A stretch of 64,000 nucleotides of DNA from an uncultured Oceanospirillaceae bacterium (GTDB lineage: Bacteria > Pseudomonadota > Gammaproteobacteria > Pseudomonadales > Balneatricaceae). Numbering within the stretch: the stretch's first letter is position 1; every line of letters starts with the position of its first letter. The translations under genes were made by a program, and so were the position numbers. Of this stretch, positions 9,149-20,292 are shown piece by piece. The notes beneath the pieces are model-generated. The model saw only the letters and a program-made list of their open reading frames with translations, searched no databases and was not told the DNA's origin. The stretch lies in NCBI GenBank assembly GCA_913057435.1, contig CAJXNY010000007.1, forward strand, positions 1 through 64,000. The letters run 5' to 3'.

Positions 9149-10579
9149 ATGAGCACAGCAACTGAACACCCCACCTACAATTATAAAGTGGTGCGCCAGT
9201 TCGCCATCATGACAGTGATCTGGGGTATCGTCGGTATGACCGTCGGTGTCCTGATTGCGTCACAGTTGGTCTGGCCGCAGCTCAATTTTGATATTCCCTG
9301 GCTGACTTTTGGTCGCCTGCGTCCGCTGCACACTAACGCAGTTATCTTTGCCTTCGGTGGTAGTGCACTGTTTGCAACATCCTATTACGTCGTTCAGCGT
9401 ACCTGTCAGGTACGACTGTTCTCCGATGCTCTGGCCTCCTTTACATTCTGGGGCTGGCAGGCAGTTATCCTGGCAGCAGCAATTACGCTGCCAATGGGTT
9501 TCACTTCCTCCAAAGAGTACGCAGAGCTGGAATGGCCAATCGATATCCTGATCACGATCGTGTGGGTTTGCTACGCCATTGTTTTCCTGGGTACTGTCAA
9601 GAACCGTAAGACATCTCACATTTATGTGGGTAACTGGTTCTACATGGCCTTTATCATCACCGTTGCGGTTCTGCACATTGTTAACAGTGCGGCAATCCCG
9701 GTATCTGCGTTCAAGTCGTACTCTGTTTACGCTGGCGCCGTCGATGCGATGGTTCAGTGGTGGTATGGCCATAACGCGGTAGGCTTCTTCCTGACGGCAG
9801 GCTTCCTGGGCATGATGTACTACTTCGTACCGAAGCAGTCTGAGCGTCCAATCTACTCCTACCGCCTGTCCATCGTGCACTTCTGGGCACTGATTGCGAC
9901 TTACATGTGGGCGGGTGGTCACCACCTGCACTACACAGCGCTGCCAGACTGGGCTCAGTCTGTTGCGATGGTAATGTCTCTGATCCTGCTGGCGCCTTCA
10001 TGGGGCGGTATGATCAACGGCATGATGACGCTGTCTGGTGCATGGCACAAACTGCGTACTGACCCTATCTTGCGTTTCCTGGTTGTTTCTCTGTCCTTCT
10101 ACGGTATGTCTACCTTCGAAGGCCCGATGATGGCAATCAAGACCGTAAACGCTCTGTCTCATTACACTGACTGGACTGTTGGCCACGTACACGCCGGCGC
10201 TCTGGGCTGGGTAGCGATGATCTCTATCGGTGCGACTTACCACATGATTCCACGTCTGTGGGGTAAGGCATCTATGGCATCGGTTGCTCTGATCAACACA
10301 CACTTCTGGCTGGCGACGATCGGTACCGTACTGTACATCTGTGCAATGTGGGTAAACGGTATTCTGCAGGGTCTGATGTGGCGTGCAGTAAACGAAGACG
10401 GCACTCTGACTTACAGCTTCGTAGAAGCACTGGAAGCATCCCACATGGGTTACTTCGTCCGTGCTCTGGGTGGCGTATTCTGGGTAACTGGTATGCTGCT
10501 GATGGCTTACAACGTATGGCAGACAGTTCGTAAGGACAGCTCTGCGCCCGTAGCGGATGCATCCGCTCAGGCTGCTTAA
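9149..10579 (+). CDS. ccoN: cbb3-type cytochrome c oxidase subunit I
   Basis: 476 aa with typical CcoN sequence ([44 protein letters not shown]). Confidence 0.97.
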   Translation: MSTATEHPTYNYKVVRQFAIMTVIWGIVGMTVGVLIASQLVWPQLNFDIPWLTFGRLRPLHTNAVIFAFGGSALFATSYYVVQRTCQVRLFSDALASFTFWGWQAVILAAAITLPMGFTSSKEYAELEWPIDILITIVWVCYAIVFLGTVKNRKTSHIYVGNWFYMAFIITVAVLHIVNSAAIPVSAFKSYSVYAGAVDAMVQWWYGHNAVGFFLTAGFLGMMYYFVPKQSERPIYSYRLSIVHFWALIATYMWAGGHHLHYTALPDWAQSVAMVMSLILLAPSWGGMINGMMTLSGAWHKLRTDPILRFLVVSLSFYGMSTFEGPMMAIKTVNALSHYTDWTVGHVHAGALGWVAMISIGATYHMIPRLWGKASMASVALINTHFWLATIGTVLYICAMWVNGILQGLMWRAVNEDGTLTYSFVEALEASHMGYFVRALGGVFWVTGMLLMAYNVWQTVRKDSSAPVADASAQAA

Positions 10580-10598
10580 GAGGTCCAGGAGCAGAACA

Positions 10599-11219
10599 AT
10601 GATCAAACATGAAACGATAGAAAAGAACATTGGCCTGATGATACTGCTGATCATCCTTGTGATCAGCGGCGGCGGCCTGGCAGAAATCGTACCTCTGATG
10701 TTCCAGAGCGCTACGACCAAGCCAATCGATGGCCTGCGTACGTATACTGCGCTGGAACTCGAAGGCCGTGACATCTACATCCGTGAAGGTTGTAACGTAT
10801 GTCATTCTCAGATGATCCGTCCTTTCCGTGCGGAAACTGAGCGTTACGGTCAGTACAACACGGCTAACGAAGGCGTATGGGAGCATCCGTTCCTGTGGGG
10901 CTCCAAGCGTACCGGTCCAGACCTGGCACGTGTAGGCGAGCGCTACTCCGACGACTGGCACCGTGCTCACCTGTACAACCCGCGTGACGTAGTACCTGAG
11001 TCCAAAATGCCATCTTACCCTTGGTTGTTTACTGACAAACTGTCCGGTAAAAACACCGCCAAGAAAATGGAAGTCCTGAAATCCATGGGGGTTCCGTTCA
11101 GTGCTGAACAGATCGCCGGTGCTCAGGATGCTGTTGCAGGTAAGAACGAGATTGATGCGGTAGTTGCCTACCTGCAGTCTCTGGGCAAACTGCACGACAA
11201 CTACAACAGCAAGCGGTAA
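10599..11219 (+). CDS. ccoO: cbb3-type cytochrome c oxidase subunit II
   Basis: [14 protein letters not shown] start; [25 protein letters not shown] heme c motif. Confidence 0.97.
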   Translation: MIKHETIEKNIGLMILLIILVISGGGLAEIVPLMFQSATTKPIDGLRTYTALELEGRDIYIREGCNVCHSQMIRPFRAETERYGQYNTANEGVWEHPFLWGSKRTGPDLARVGERYSDDWHRAHLYNPRDVVPESKMPSYPWLFTDKLSGKNTAKKMEVLKSMGVPFSAEQIAGAQDAVAGKNEIDAVVAYLQSLGKLHDNYNSKR

Positions 11220-11414
11220 TTGACCGTGAGTTACGATGTTTATGGACCATTTATGCCGGTGATTATGCTGATCACCTTCGTGGCGCTGTTTGCCTGGGTC
11301 TTGCACCCAAAAAATCAGAAGAGCTACGACGATGCAGCGAACATGCCATTCAATGAAGACGATGGCGATATCACCAGTACCGAAATGTCTAAAGACGGGA
11401 GAGGCAATAAATGA
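11220..11414 (+). CDS. ccoQ: cbb3-type cytochrome oxidase subunit 3 (CcoQ)
   Basis: 64 aa single-TM protein between ccoO and ccoP; TTG or nearby GTG start. Confidence 0.85.
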   Translation: MTVSYDVYGPFMPVIMLITFVALFAWVLHPKNQKSYDDAANMPFNEDDGDITSTEMSKDGRGNK

Positions 11415-12304
11415 GTACGTTTTGGAGCGTGTGGATCTCTGTCATTACCCTGGCAGTCATCTTCGGTTGTACGTGGCTGCTTCTGGCAACCCGTAAGGGC
11501 CAACCACACCAGGAAACTACGGAAGAGACCCTCGGTCACGCCTTCGATGGCATCGAGGAATACGATAACCCACTGCCAAAATGGTGGTTCCAGATGTTTA
11601 TGGGGACCGTTATTTTTGGTGTGCTTTACCTGATCGCCTATCCAGGACTGGGTTCATTCCCAGGTCTGTTAGGCTGGACTCAGGAAGGCCAGTGGGAAAC
11701 CGAAATGGCTCACGCAGAAGAAAACTATGCACCCGTGTTTGCAAAATATGCATCACTGAGCATTGAAGAAATGCAGAGCGAAGAAAATGCTTCGGGCCTG
11801 AAAATGGGCCAGCGCATGTTCGCCAACAACTGTTCTGTGTGTCACGGCACCAGTGCAACTGGCGCACATGGCTTCCCGAATCTGACGGATACTGACTGGT
11901 TGTACGGCGGCAAACCTGCCACCATCAAGCACAGTATTACTGAAGGCCGTATGGGTGGTATGCCACCTTGGGGCGCAGTACTGGGCGAAGATGGCGTTCG
12001 TGATATGACGAGCTACGTACTGTCTCTGAGCGGTAAAGAAGCTGACGCAGACGCGGTTGCCCGTGCCAAGCCTCAGTTCCAGGCACTGTGTACTGCATGT
12101 CACACAGCTAATGGTACGGGTATGCACGCACTGGGCGCACCTAACCTGACTGATGACATCTGGCTGTACGGCGGCTCTTTCGAGAAAGTAGCCCATACTA
12201 TCCGTACCGGTCGTAACGGTGTTATGCCTGCTCACAAAAACATCCTGAGTGAAGATAAGATCCACCTGATCTCAGCATACGTTTACAGCCTGTCTAACAA
12301 ATAA
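11411..12304 (+). CDS. ccoP: cbb3-type cytochrome c oxidase subunit III
   Basis: N-terminal TM and two heme c motifs (CSVCH, CTACH); ATGA overlap with ccoQ. Confidence 0.96.
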   Translation: MSTFWSVWISVITLAVIFGCTWLLLATRKGQPHQETTEETLGHAFDGIEEYDNPLPKWWFQMFMGTVIFGVLYLIAYPGLGSFPGLLGWTQEGQWETEMAHAEENYAPVFAKYASLSIEEMQSEENASGLKMGQRMFANNCSVCHGTSATGAHGFPNLTDTDWLYGGKPATIKHSITEGRMGGMPPWGAVLGEDGVRDMTSYVLSLSGKEADADAVARAKPQFQALCTACHTANGTGMHALGAPNLTDDIWLYGGSFEKVAHTIRTGRNGVMPAHKNILSEDKIHLISAYVYSLSNK

Positions 12305-12325
12305 CAGACCGTAAGCGACACAATC

Positions 12326-12357
12326 AAAGGCGATATGATGCAAGTCATATCGCCTTT
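12326..12357 (+). terminator. Rho-independent terminator after ccoP
   Basis: AAAGGCGATATGA-tgcaag-TCATATCGCCTTT followed by a T-run. Confidence 0.9.
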
Positions 12358-12442
12358 TTTTATAGAAATATATTATAATATGCGAAATTGCTAATAGAAC
12401 CTGTCAGGTCTATTCAGCGTTACGATCCTTCAATTTTGAGTA

Positions 12443-13873
12443 GTGAGCAGTGGTATGAACCAGATACCTGTTCAGGATGTGACCCCCGACAAGAAAAAAC
12501 CAGGCGAATCACAAAGCCTGTATGCAGAGCGGGAACACATTTACGTTAAAGACGCACGCGGTATTTTTAAAAAGCTGCGATCCCTGTCCAGCGCCATCAT
12601 GCTAATCATGTTTTACACCTTTTCCTGGCTACAGTGGAATGGTCGTCAAGCGGTACTGTTTGACCTCCCTGAACGCCAGTTCCATGTCTTTAGCTACACC
12701 TTCTGGCCGCAGGATTTTATGCTGCTGTCATGGCTGTTAATCATCCTGGCTTTCACCCTGTTTTTTGTTACCGTATTTGCTGGCCGCCTGTGGTGTGGCT
12801 ATTCCTGCCCTCAGTTCGTCTGGACCTGGCTGTTTATCTATGCTGAGAAGTGGACCGAAGGCGATCGCAACAAACGTATACGGCTGGACAAATCACCATG
12901 GAATAAGAATAAAATTCTGCGTAAAACCGCCAAACACACACTCTGGCTGTTTATCGCCATAACCTCTGCTGTCGCCTTTATGGGCTACTTCTCCCCTATT
13001 CGCGAACTGGTGCCTGACGTACTGAGCTGGAACCTGGGCCCGTGGGAAACCTGGTGGATCGGCTTTATCAGTGTTGCTACCTATGCCAATGCGGGCTGGC
13101 TACGTGAGCAGGTCTGTATTTACATGTGTCCATATGCACGCTTCCAGAGCGTGATGTTTGACCAGGACACCCTGATCATCTCCTACGACGAGGTTCGAGG
13201 CGAGAACCGCGGTAAGCGGAAAAGAGGACTGGATTACAAGGCCATGGGGCTGGGTGACTGCATCGACTGCAAAAACTGCGTTCACGTCTGCCCGGTCGGT
13301 ATCGATATTCGTGATGGCCTGCAGTACGAATGCGTTGCCTGTGGTGCCTGTATCGATGCCTGTGACGATATTATGGAACGTACTGGCTATGAAAAAGGCC
13401 TGATCAGATACACCACCGAGCACTCGCTCAACGGTAAGAAAACCCATCTGATGCGGCCACGCCTGATTGGTTATTTCACCGCCCTGGTACTGATGTCACT
13501 CGCTTTTATGTATACCATCTACAGCCGCATACCGGTCGAACTCGACATTCTGCGTGACCGTGGCCAACTGTTCGTGGAAGCCTCTAATGGCAATATCGAA
13601 AACAGCTATATGCTGAAGATCGCCAACAAGAGCCAGAAAGACCAGATCTATCAGCTGTCCATTGAGGGGCTTGAGGGCATCAAACTGATTGGCAACCCTG
13701 TCATCAAGGTTGAAATGGGTGCACTGGAAGATTACCCGATCCGCCTTCAGATCGACCCCCGTTACCTGGACAAAGCAAATAACACACTGGAGTTTAAACT
13801 TCAGTCCATAAGTGACGAGAACATTACAATTATTCAGGACAATCGATTTATCGGCCCAGCACCACGCCGCTAG
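12443..13873 (+). CDS. ccoG: Cytochrome c oxidase accessory protein CcoG (FixG/RdxA)
   Basis: 476 aa; ferredoxin-type CIDCKNCVHVCPVG and CVACGACIDACD clusters; alternative ATG at 12455. Confidence 0.95.
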   Translation: MSSGMNQIPVQDVTPDKKKPGESQSLYAEREHIYVKDARGIFKKLRSLSSAIMLIMFYTFSWLQWNGRQAVLFDLPERQFHVFSYTFWPQDFMLLSWLLIILAFTLFFVTVFAGRLWCGYSCPQFVWTWLFIYAEKWTEGDRNKRIRLDKSPWNKNKILRKTAKHTLWLFIAITSAVAFMGYFSPIRELVPDVLSWNLGPWETWWIGFISVATYANAGWLREQVCIYMCPYARFQSVMFDQDTLIISYDEVRGENRGKRKRGLDYKAMGLGDCIDCKNCVHVCPVGIDIRDGLQYECVACGACIDACDDIMERTGYEKGLIRYTTEHSLNGKKTHLMRPRLIGYFTALVLMSLAFMYTIYSRIPVELDILRDRGQLFVEASNGNIENSYMLKIANKSQKDQIYQLSIEGLEGIKLIGNPVIKVEMGALEDYPIRLQIDPRYLDKANNTLEFKLQSISDENITIIQDNRFIGPAPRR

Positions 13874-13948
13874 TCGCACCTGAGCTGTTAAACAAGTAAA
13901 ATAGCTGCTTTGCTCCGGCAAGCAGCTATTTTTTTGTATAGGCGTATT

Positions 13949-14467
13949 ATGAGTAACAGTAACGAAGCAATTGCTCCATGGTACAAGCAGCCCTGGCTGT
14001 GGTTTATCCTGTCACCACTGATTGCCGTGTTTATCTACGGCACTTCCTACCTGACTCTGTCGATCGTCACCCACGACGGCGTTGTCAAAGAAGACCACTA
14101 CAAAGTTGCCCGAGGCTACTACAAAGACTCCACCCGTTTTGAGCAGGCCAAGCAACAGGGCATCTCTGCCAGCCTTATGGTCGACAATCTGACCGGCGAT
14201 CTGGTTCTCAAACTCAGCGGCGAAACAGAGAAAAAGTATGACACTCTGACCCTTGAGCTGATCCACCCGACGCACCAGAAATATGACAAATCGATCACCC
14301 TGCAATCGATTGCTGACACTCCGGTTTACCGTGGCAATCTGCCCGGCCCGATCAAAGGCAAACGCTATGCAATGCTGTCGGCAGGTGAAAATGGCTGGCA
14401 GATTCAGGCAGAGATCAACCCACCCTACGACCAGACCCAATACACGCTGGACGCTGAAGGTAACTGA
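13949..14467 (+). CDS. ccoH: FixH/CcoH family protein
   Basis: Starts MSNSNEAIAPWYKQPWLWFIL; position between ccoG and ccoI; ORF-track start at 13910 is probably too long. Confidence 0.88.
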   Translation: MSNSNEAIAPWYKQPWLWFILSPLIAVFIYGTSYLTLSIVTHDGVVKEDHYKVARGYYKDSTRFEQAKQQGISASLMVDNLTGDLVLKLSGETEKKYDTLTLELIHPTHQKYDKSITLQSIADTPVYRGNLPGPIKGKRYAMLSAGENGWQIQAEINPPYDQTQYTLDAEGN

Positions 14468-14473
14468 TCCGCC

Positions 14474-16933
14474 ATGGCAGTAGACACACAGGTAAACGGA
14501 GGCTGCTTTCACTGCGGCCTTCCGGTTCCAGCGGGCAGTGATTTCAGCACCGTGATAGAAGGCGAGCCCAGGCAGATGTGCTGCCCGGGCTGTCAGGCTG
14601 TTGCACAAACCATTGTGGGTAGCGGGCTTGATACCTATTACCGACACCGGACTGAAAACGCCAGCGCACCAGAAATCACCGGGCGCCAGCTACCCACAAA
14701 CCTTGCGCAGGAACTGGCACTCTATGATCAGCCTTCCGTACAACGCGGCTTTGTCAGCGCCCAGCAAGGCTTCCTCGAAGCCAGCTTGGTAATAGAGGGC
14801 ATCACCTGTGCGGCCTGTGTCTGGCTGCTGGAACACCACCTCCAGCGACTTGACGGTATTGAAAAAGCCTCAGTCAATCTGACCAGCCACCGGGCCCGAA
14901 TTCAATGGGACCCAGCCAGGGTGGCACTGAGTACCATCCTGACTGAGATCTATCGTATCGGCTACCAGGCTCACCCCTGGCATCCGAATAAAGAAGAAGA
15001 GCTGCTGGCCGCCGAACAGAAGCGCGCTATTCGTCGGCTGGGCATTGCTGGCATCGGCATGATGCAGGTCATGATGATGGCAACCGCGCTTTACGCTGGT
15101 GCCATGCAGGGGCTGGAAATCGAGTATCAGGCGTTCATCCGCTGGACTAGCTGGCTAATCGCCACCCCGGTCGTATTCTATTCAGCCCGCCCCTTCTTTA
15201 CGGCAGCACTGCGCGATATCCGCAGCCGCCAACTGAGCATGGATGCCCCGGTTTCTCTGGCCATTGGTGGTGCCTACCTGGCCAGCATCTGGGCCACCGT
15301 CACCAACACCGGCGAGATCTATTACGACTCGGTCACCATGTTCACCTTTTTCCTGCTGATTGGCCGCTTCCTGGAGATGAAAGCGCGCCACCGCAGCGGT
15401 CGGGCAGGCAATTCCATGCTCAACCTGCTTCCCACCAGCGCCCTGCGCCTGACCGATGGCGTTGAGCAACTGGTGCCCGCCAACGAGCTTAATGCTGGTG
15501 ATCTGGTCCGGGTACGCCCAGGCCAGACTATCCCGGCGGATGGCATCATCGAACAGGGCCACGGCTCCATCGACGAATCCGCACTGACCGGTGAATACCT
15601 GCCTATTCAGAAACATGAAGGTGATGCCATTGTCGGCGGTACAATTAACGTCGAAAACCCGATCCTGATTCGGGTCAGCGAAGTGGGCGCAGAATCTCGA
15701 CTGTCTGCCATCGTTCGCCTGCTTGACCGCGCCGCTGAAGAAAAACCTCAGGTTGCCCGGCTGGCTGACCGGGTATCCAGCTACTTCGTTGCTGCTGTAC
15801 TGATTACTGCTACCGTCGTTGGCGGCAGCTGGTACCTGCTGGAACCGGCCAATGCACTATGGATTACCCTTTCCGTACTGGTTGTGACCTGCCCTTGCGC
15901 CTTATCACTGGCCACCCCCACCGCGCTGACAGCCGCCACAGGCACACTGCGTCAGCATGGTTTTCTGATCACCCGCGGCCATGTACTGGAAAGCCTGGCC
16001 CGCGCCACCCATATCATTTTTGATAAAACCGGCACCCTGACGGAAGGCAACCTCAGCCTCCAGTCGACCCAGGCGGTTTCAGATCTCAGTGAAGCACGCT
16101 GCCTGCAGCTGGCAGCCGCGCTGGAGACACATTCCGAGCACCCGATCGCCAAGGCGTTCCATCCCTACGCCAGCGAACTGAGCGCCGAGCAGATCAACGT
16201 TACCGTTGGCCAGGGGATTGAAGGCATGGTGAGCAATCAGCGCTATCGCATTGGTACCCCCGAGTTTGCTATCCAGCTGTGTGCTGGTAGCGAGGCAGAA
16301 CAGCCCGCCCTGGAAGGTAAATGGCTACTGCTGTGCAACGAACAGCACCCTCTTGCCTGGTTCCGCATTAATGACCAGCTACGCCACGAAGCGCGGGACA
16401 CCATCACTCAGCTCAAAGCCGCTGGCCTGCAGTGCGAAATGCTGACCGGGGATAACTCTCATGCGGTAGACGAAACCGCTGAGCAACTAGGCATTGAAAC
16501 CATTACCCGCGGGGTTTCACCTGAACAGAAACTGGCCCACGTGGCCCAGCTTCAAGCCAGTGGTGCCGAGGTGATTATGGTCGGCGATGGCATTAACGAC
16601 ATCCCGGTTCTGGCCGGTGCGCAAACATCCATTGCCATGGGTAGCGCCACCGACCTGGCCAAAACCAATGCCGATGCCGTACTGATCAGTAGCGATCTGC
16701 AACGGCTGGTCGATGCTATTCACCTGTCCCGTCGCAGCCGTCAGATCATCCGTCAGAACCTGAGCTGGGCGCTAGGCTACAACCTGCTCGCCCTGCCACT
16801 GGCAGCCTTCGGTTTTATTGCCCCCTGGATGGCCGCTATCGGCATGTCGGCCAGCTCTCTGGTGGTAGTCGGCAACGCCTTGCGCCTGTCACGATTACGC
16901 CGCCGAGCAACCCAACGCGTCACGCACCCATAA
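14474..16933 (+). CDS. ccoI: Heavy-metal translocating P-type ATPase, CcoI/FixI type
   Basis: N-terminal Cys-rich CFHCGLPVP/CCPGCQAVA, ITCAACVWLLEH metal-binding motif, CPCALSLATP, DKTGTLTEG, GDGINDIPVL. Confidence 0.96.
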   Translation: MAVDTQVNGGCFHCGLPVPAGSDFSTVIEGEPRQMCCPGCQAVAQTIVGSGLDTYYRHRTENASAPEITGRQLPTNLAQELALYDQPSVQRGFVSAQQGFLEASLVIEGITCAACVWLLEHHLQRLDGIEKASVNLTSHRARIQWDPARVALSTILTEIYRIGYQAHPWHPNKEEELLAAEQKRAIRRLGIAGIGMMQVMMMATALYAGAMQGLEIEYQAFIRWTSWLIATPVVFYSARPFFTAALRDIRSRQLSMDAPVSLAIGGAYLASIWATVTNTGEIYYDSVTMFTFFLLIGRFLEMKARHRSGRAGNSMLNLLPTSALRLTDGVEQLVPANELNAGDLVRVRPGQTIPADGIIEQGHGSIDESALTGEYLPIQKHEGDAIVGGTINVENPILIRVSEVGAESRLSAIVRLLDRAAEEKPQVARLADRVSSYFVAAVLITATVVGGSWYLLEPANALWITLSVLVVTCPCALSLATPTALTAATGTLRQHGFLITRGHVLESLARATHIIFDKTGTLTEGNLSLQSTQAVSDLSEARCLQLAAALETHSEHPIAKAFHPYASELSAEQINVTVGQGIEGMVSNQRYRIGTPEFAIQLCAGSEAEQPALEGKWLLLCNEQHPLAWFRINDQLRHEARDTITQLKAAGLQCEMLTGDNSHAVDETAEQLGIETITRGVSPEQKLAHVAQLQASGAEVIMVGDGINDIPVLAGAQTSIAMGSATDLAKTNADAVLISSDLQRLVDAIHLSRRSRQIIRQNLSWALGYNLLALPLAAFGFIAPWMAAIGMSASSLVVVGNALRLSRLRRRATQRVTHP

Positions 16934-16943
16934 GGACCACACC

Positions 16944-17129
16944 ATGGATATTATTTACCTGCTGATCCCGATTGCGATCATCCTGGTATCCTTCGCCACC
17001 TGGGCGTTCTTCTGGAGCGTCAACAGCGGCCAGTTTGATGATCTGGAAAGCCCAGCTCACAGCATTCTTTACGATGATGATGAGCAGTTAATTCCTGAAG
17101 AAGCCCGCAAGAAAAAAGATGAACACTGA
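16944..17129 (+). CDS. ccoS: cbb3-type cytochrome oxidase assembly protein CcoS
   Basis: 61 aa; TM followed by FFWSVNSGQFDDLESPAHSILYDDD. Confidence 0.95.
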   Translation: MDIIYLLIPIAIILVSFATWAFFWSVNSGQFDDLESPAHSILYDDDEQLIPEEARKKKDEH

Positions 17130-17784
17130 GGCTCTCTCCCTCACCACAGCCCTGATACTGGGGCTGCTCGGCGGCAGCCACTGCATCGGTATGTGCGGTG
17201 GCATCGCCGCCACCATCGGCATGGGTAGCAACGGCCAACAACGGCCTCTGCTACTCTTAGGCTACAATCTGGGCCGAATCCTCAGCTACGCGGCTGCGGG
17301 CGCTCTGGTGGGCAGCCTTAGCTGGCTGTTACGAGATCAGCCCATCATGCTGGCTTTGCGTACCGGTGCCGGACTAATGCTGGTTGCCATGGGCCTGTAC
17401 GTTGCCCAATGGTGGTCTGGCGTCACCCGCCTGGAAGTCGGCGGTAAATTGCTCTGGCGCTTTATCCAGCCGCTGGCCGGGCGCTTTATTCCCGCCCGTA
17501 ATCTACCCCAGGCTTTTGCCCTGGGTACGCTCTGGGGCTGGCTGCCTTGCGGCCTGGTCTACAGCACTCTGATCTGGGCCTCGGCTGCGGCCAGCTGGCA
17601 ACAAAGCGCACTACTCATGGCCGGCTTTGGGCTAGGCACCCTGCCCACACTGTTACTGACCGGTTTACTGGCCCAGCAATTTAAAAATCTGCTGCAAAAA
17701 CAGTTCACTAAAGGATTATTTGGCAGCCTGATTATTCTGTTCGGCCTGTACACAATTCCCTGGGGCGGTTTGCTGAGTCCTTGA
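17119..17784 (+). CDS. Sulfite exporter TauE/SafE family protein (cco-linked)
   Basis: 221 aa; GLLGGSHCIGMCGGIAA motif; overlaps ccoS by 11 nt. Confidence 0.9.
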   Translation: MNTEALSLTTALILGLLGGSHCIGMCGGIAATIGMGSNGQQRPLLLLGYNLGRILSYAAAGALVGSLSWLLRDQPIMLALRTGAGLMLVAMGLYVAQWWSGVTRLEVGGKLLWRFIQPLAGRFIPARNLPQAFALGTLWGWLPCGLVYSTLIWASAAASWQQSALLMAGFGLGTLPTLLLTGLLAQQFKNLLQKQFTKGLFGSLIILFGLYTIPWGGLLSP

Positions 17785-17822
17785 CCCGCGTCAAGGCCGA
17801 CCAATCGTCCGGCCCCTACACT
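17781..17822 (+). promoter_or_regulatory. FNR-dependent (class II-like) promoter for hemN
   Basis: TTGACCCGCGTCAA (17781-17794) with -10-like TACACT (17817-17822); box centre to -10 spacing matches a site at about -41.5. Confidence 0.75.
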
Positions 17823-17851
17823 TGCCAGGCAACCCAACCTGAGGTATTCGT

Positions 17852-19243
17852 GTGGACAACAACAATCTGATCCAGTGGGATCTTGACCTTATCAAACGCT
17901 ACGACCTGGCCGGCCCTCGCTACACATCCTACCCAACGGCCCTGCAGTTCGATCCTGAACTGACCGCGCAGCAGCTGGTCGAGACCGGCCAGACCAGCAC
18001 TGACACCGATGCACCGCTGTCGCTCTACGTCCACATACCGTTCTGTGCTCACGTTTGCTACTACTGCGCCTGCAACAAAGTCATCACCCGTAACCGTAAA
18101 CGCGCCCAGCCATATCTGGATCAGGTGTACCGCGAAATGGCCCAGCTGAGCCAGTGGTACAGCAAAGACCGTATCGTCAACCAGTTGCACTGGGGCGGCG
18201 GCACGCCAACCTTTATCAGCGATGATCAGATGCGCGAGCTGATGATGCACATGGGTAAACACTTCAATCTGAAGTCCGACGACACCGGCGACTACTCTAT
18301 CGAAATCGACCCACGCGAAGCCAGCATGGATACCCTCTCGGTATTACGCGAAATCGGCTTCAACCGTATCAGTCTGGGTGTGCAGGATGTAAACCACAAA
18401 GTTCAGGAAGCGGTTAACCGGGTACAGAGTACCGAACAGACCCGCGCGATTCTGGAGAAAGCCCGCAGTGAAGGCTTCCGGTCACTGAACATGGACCTGA
18501 TCTACGGCCTGCCTTTCCAGACACTGGAAAGCTTCAGCGAAACGCTGGATGTGGTGATTGAGATGTCACCTGACCGGCTATCGGTATTCAACTATGCCCA
18601 TATGCCAGACCGTTTCCGCTCACAGAAGCACATCGATGCCGACACCCTGCCGTCTGCCGAAACCAAACTGGCCATTCTGCAGCACACGATTCAGAAGCTG
18701 ATTAACGCAGGCTATGTTTACATCGGCATGGACCACTTTGCCAAGCCGGATGACGAACTGGCAATCGCTCAACGTAACGGCCAGCTACATCGAAATTTTC
18801 AGGGCTACACGACCCATTCAGACTGTGATCTGGTTGCCATGGGCGTCTCAGCAATCAGCCAGATTGGCGACGTCTACTACCAGAATGAACATGATATGGC
18901 CGCCTATGGCAAAGCCGTAGATGACCACAGTACTGCGATCCGCCGCGGCGTCTGCCTGAACGCCGATGACCGGATTCGCCGTCATGTAATCACCCAGCTG
19001 ATCTGCCATTTCGAGCTGGATTACGCGCCAATTGAGCAACGTTTTGGGCTGGAATTCAAACAGTACTTTGCTGCAGAGCAGGCTGAACTGGCTCACTTCG
19101 CTGACGATGGGCTGATCACACTGAGCGATACAGGTATACAGGTCACCAACCGAGGCCGCTTGCTGATTCGCCGTATCTGTATGGCATTTGACAGTTATAT
19201 ACCAAAGCAGCAACCGACCAAGGGCTTCTCCCGCATCATTTAA
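17852..19243 (+). CDS. hemN: Oxygen-independent coproporphyrinogen III oxidase
   Basis: 463 aa; radical SAM motif CAHVCYYCACNK, RYDLAGPRYTSYPTA; GTG start. Confidence 0.96.
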   Translation: MDNNNLIQWDLDLIKRYDLAGPRYTSYPTALQFDPELTAQQLVETGQTSTDTDAPLSLYVHIPFCAHVCYYCACNKVITRNRKRAQPYLDQVYREMAQLSQWYSKDRIVNQLHWGGGTPTFISDDQMRELMMHMGKHFNLKSDDTGDYSIEIDPREASMDTLSVLREIGFNRISLGVQDVNHKVQEAVNRVQSTEQTRAILEKARSEGFRSLNMDLIYGLPFQTLESFSETLDVVIEMSPDRLSVFNYAHMPDRFRSQKHIDADTLPSAETKLAILQHTIQKLINAGYVYIGMDHFAKPDDELAIAQRNGQLHRNFQGYTTHSDCDLVAMGVSAISQIGDVYYQNEHDMAAYGKAVDDHSTAIRRGVCLNADDRIRRHVITQLICHFELDYAPIEQRFGLEFKQYFAAEQAELAHFADDGLITLSDTGIQVTNRGRLLIRRICMAFDSYIPKQQPTKGFSRII

Positions 19244-19342
19244 ACAGGCAGCCCCTTCCCGGCTACGCGGAAATGATTCATAATCATCCGCGTAGCGACT
19301 CAATTTGTGTAAAACAAAACATAATAAAGCAGGGCCTGTCCA

Positions 19343-20146
19343 ATGAGTGACATTAAAGCGACAGAAGGGAAGCTGCGTAGCCTGCAACAGGCGCATTGCA
19401 GCACCTGTAGCCTCAGTTCCTTATGCTTACCGGTTTCATTAAACATGACCGAAATGGAACGACTCGATAACATTATCGAAAAAAGTCGTCCGCTGAAAAA
19501 AGGTGAGCACCTGTTCCATCAGGGGGAACCCTTCTCATCCGTCTATGCTGTGCGTGCTGGTACAATCAAAAGCTATACCATCACAAACGAGGGTGAAGAA
19601 CAGATAACCGGCTTCTACTTCCCGGGTGAACTATTGGGATTGAGCGGCTTCGATGAAGCAACTTACCCAGTGTCCGCCAAAGTACTGGAAACAACGACTG
19701 TCTGTGAAATTCCGTTTGAGCGTCTTGACGACCTCTCCGGGCAAATGCCAGAGCTGCGTCGGCAGATTCTGCGCACCATGAGCAAGGAGATTCGTGACGA
19801 ACAGCAGATGATGTTACTGCTGTCGAAGAAAAACGCAGAGGAGCGCGTAGCCACTTTCCTGGTCAAGCTATCTAACCGTTTCAAAATGCGGGGCTATTCT
19901 GCGGCGGCCTTCCGCCTATCAATGTCCCGCAATGAAATTGGTAACTACCTGGGGCTTGCCGTTGAAACGGTCAGTCGCATTTTTACCCGCTTCCAGAAAA
20001 ACGGCCTGATCCGAGTTGATGGCAAAGAAGTTGAAATATTGCTTCAGGATGAGCTGTACGAAGTATCCGGCGAGTGTCCAAGAGACAGCGAGAGCGAAAA
20101 GTCATTGATCAAACCAGCCTGCGCTGATCAGATCCAGACTGGCTGA
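19343..20146 (+). CDS. fnr: FNR/ANR family fumarate-nitrate reduction transcriptional regulator
   Basis: N-terminal [12 protein letters not shown] Cys cluster, CRP-fold and HTH ([28 protein letters not shown]). Confidence 0.95.
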   Translation: MSDIKATEGKLRSLQQAHCSTCSLSSLCLPVSLNMTEMERLDNIIEKSRPLKKGEHLFHQGEPFSSVYAVRAGTIKSYTITNEGEEQITGFYFPGELLGLSGFDEATYPVSAKVLETTTVCEIPFERLDDLSGQMPELRRQILRTMSKEIRDEQQMMLLLSKKNAEERVATFLVKLSNRFKMRGYSAAAFRLSMSRNEIGNYLGLAVETVSRIFTRFQKNGLIRVDGKEVEILLQDELYEVSGECPRDSESEKSLIKPACADQIQTG

Positions 20147-20174
20147 GCGCCTTAGCCGCCTGTTGTAATAAAAA

Positions 20175-20201
20175 AACGCCCGCAGCCTTGCTGTGGGCGT
20201 T
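20175..20201 (+). terminator. Terminator after fnr
   Basis: AACGCCCGCAG-ccttg-CTGTGGGCGTT inverted repeat downstream of the fnr stop. Confidence 0.7.
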
Positions 20202-20278
20202 AATCGTTGCACAATGAAGTAGCCTTCTCAATGTGTAACCCAACACAGACATTAGACCCTTTCGCGTTATCGCAAACA

Positions 20279-20292
20279 TTGAGCCACATCAA
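20279..20292. promoter_or_regulatory. Candidate FNR box upstream of apt
   Basis: TTGAGCCACATCAA: one mismatch from TTGAT-N4-ATCAA; 36 nt from the apt ATG. Confidence 0.6.

Noticed and set aside
9998-11306. Long minus-strand ORFs opposite ccoN/ccoO
   Set aside because: Overlap genes with diagnostic cbb3 oxidase motifs; no plausible protein features.
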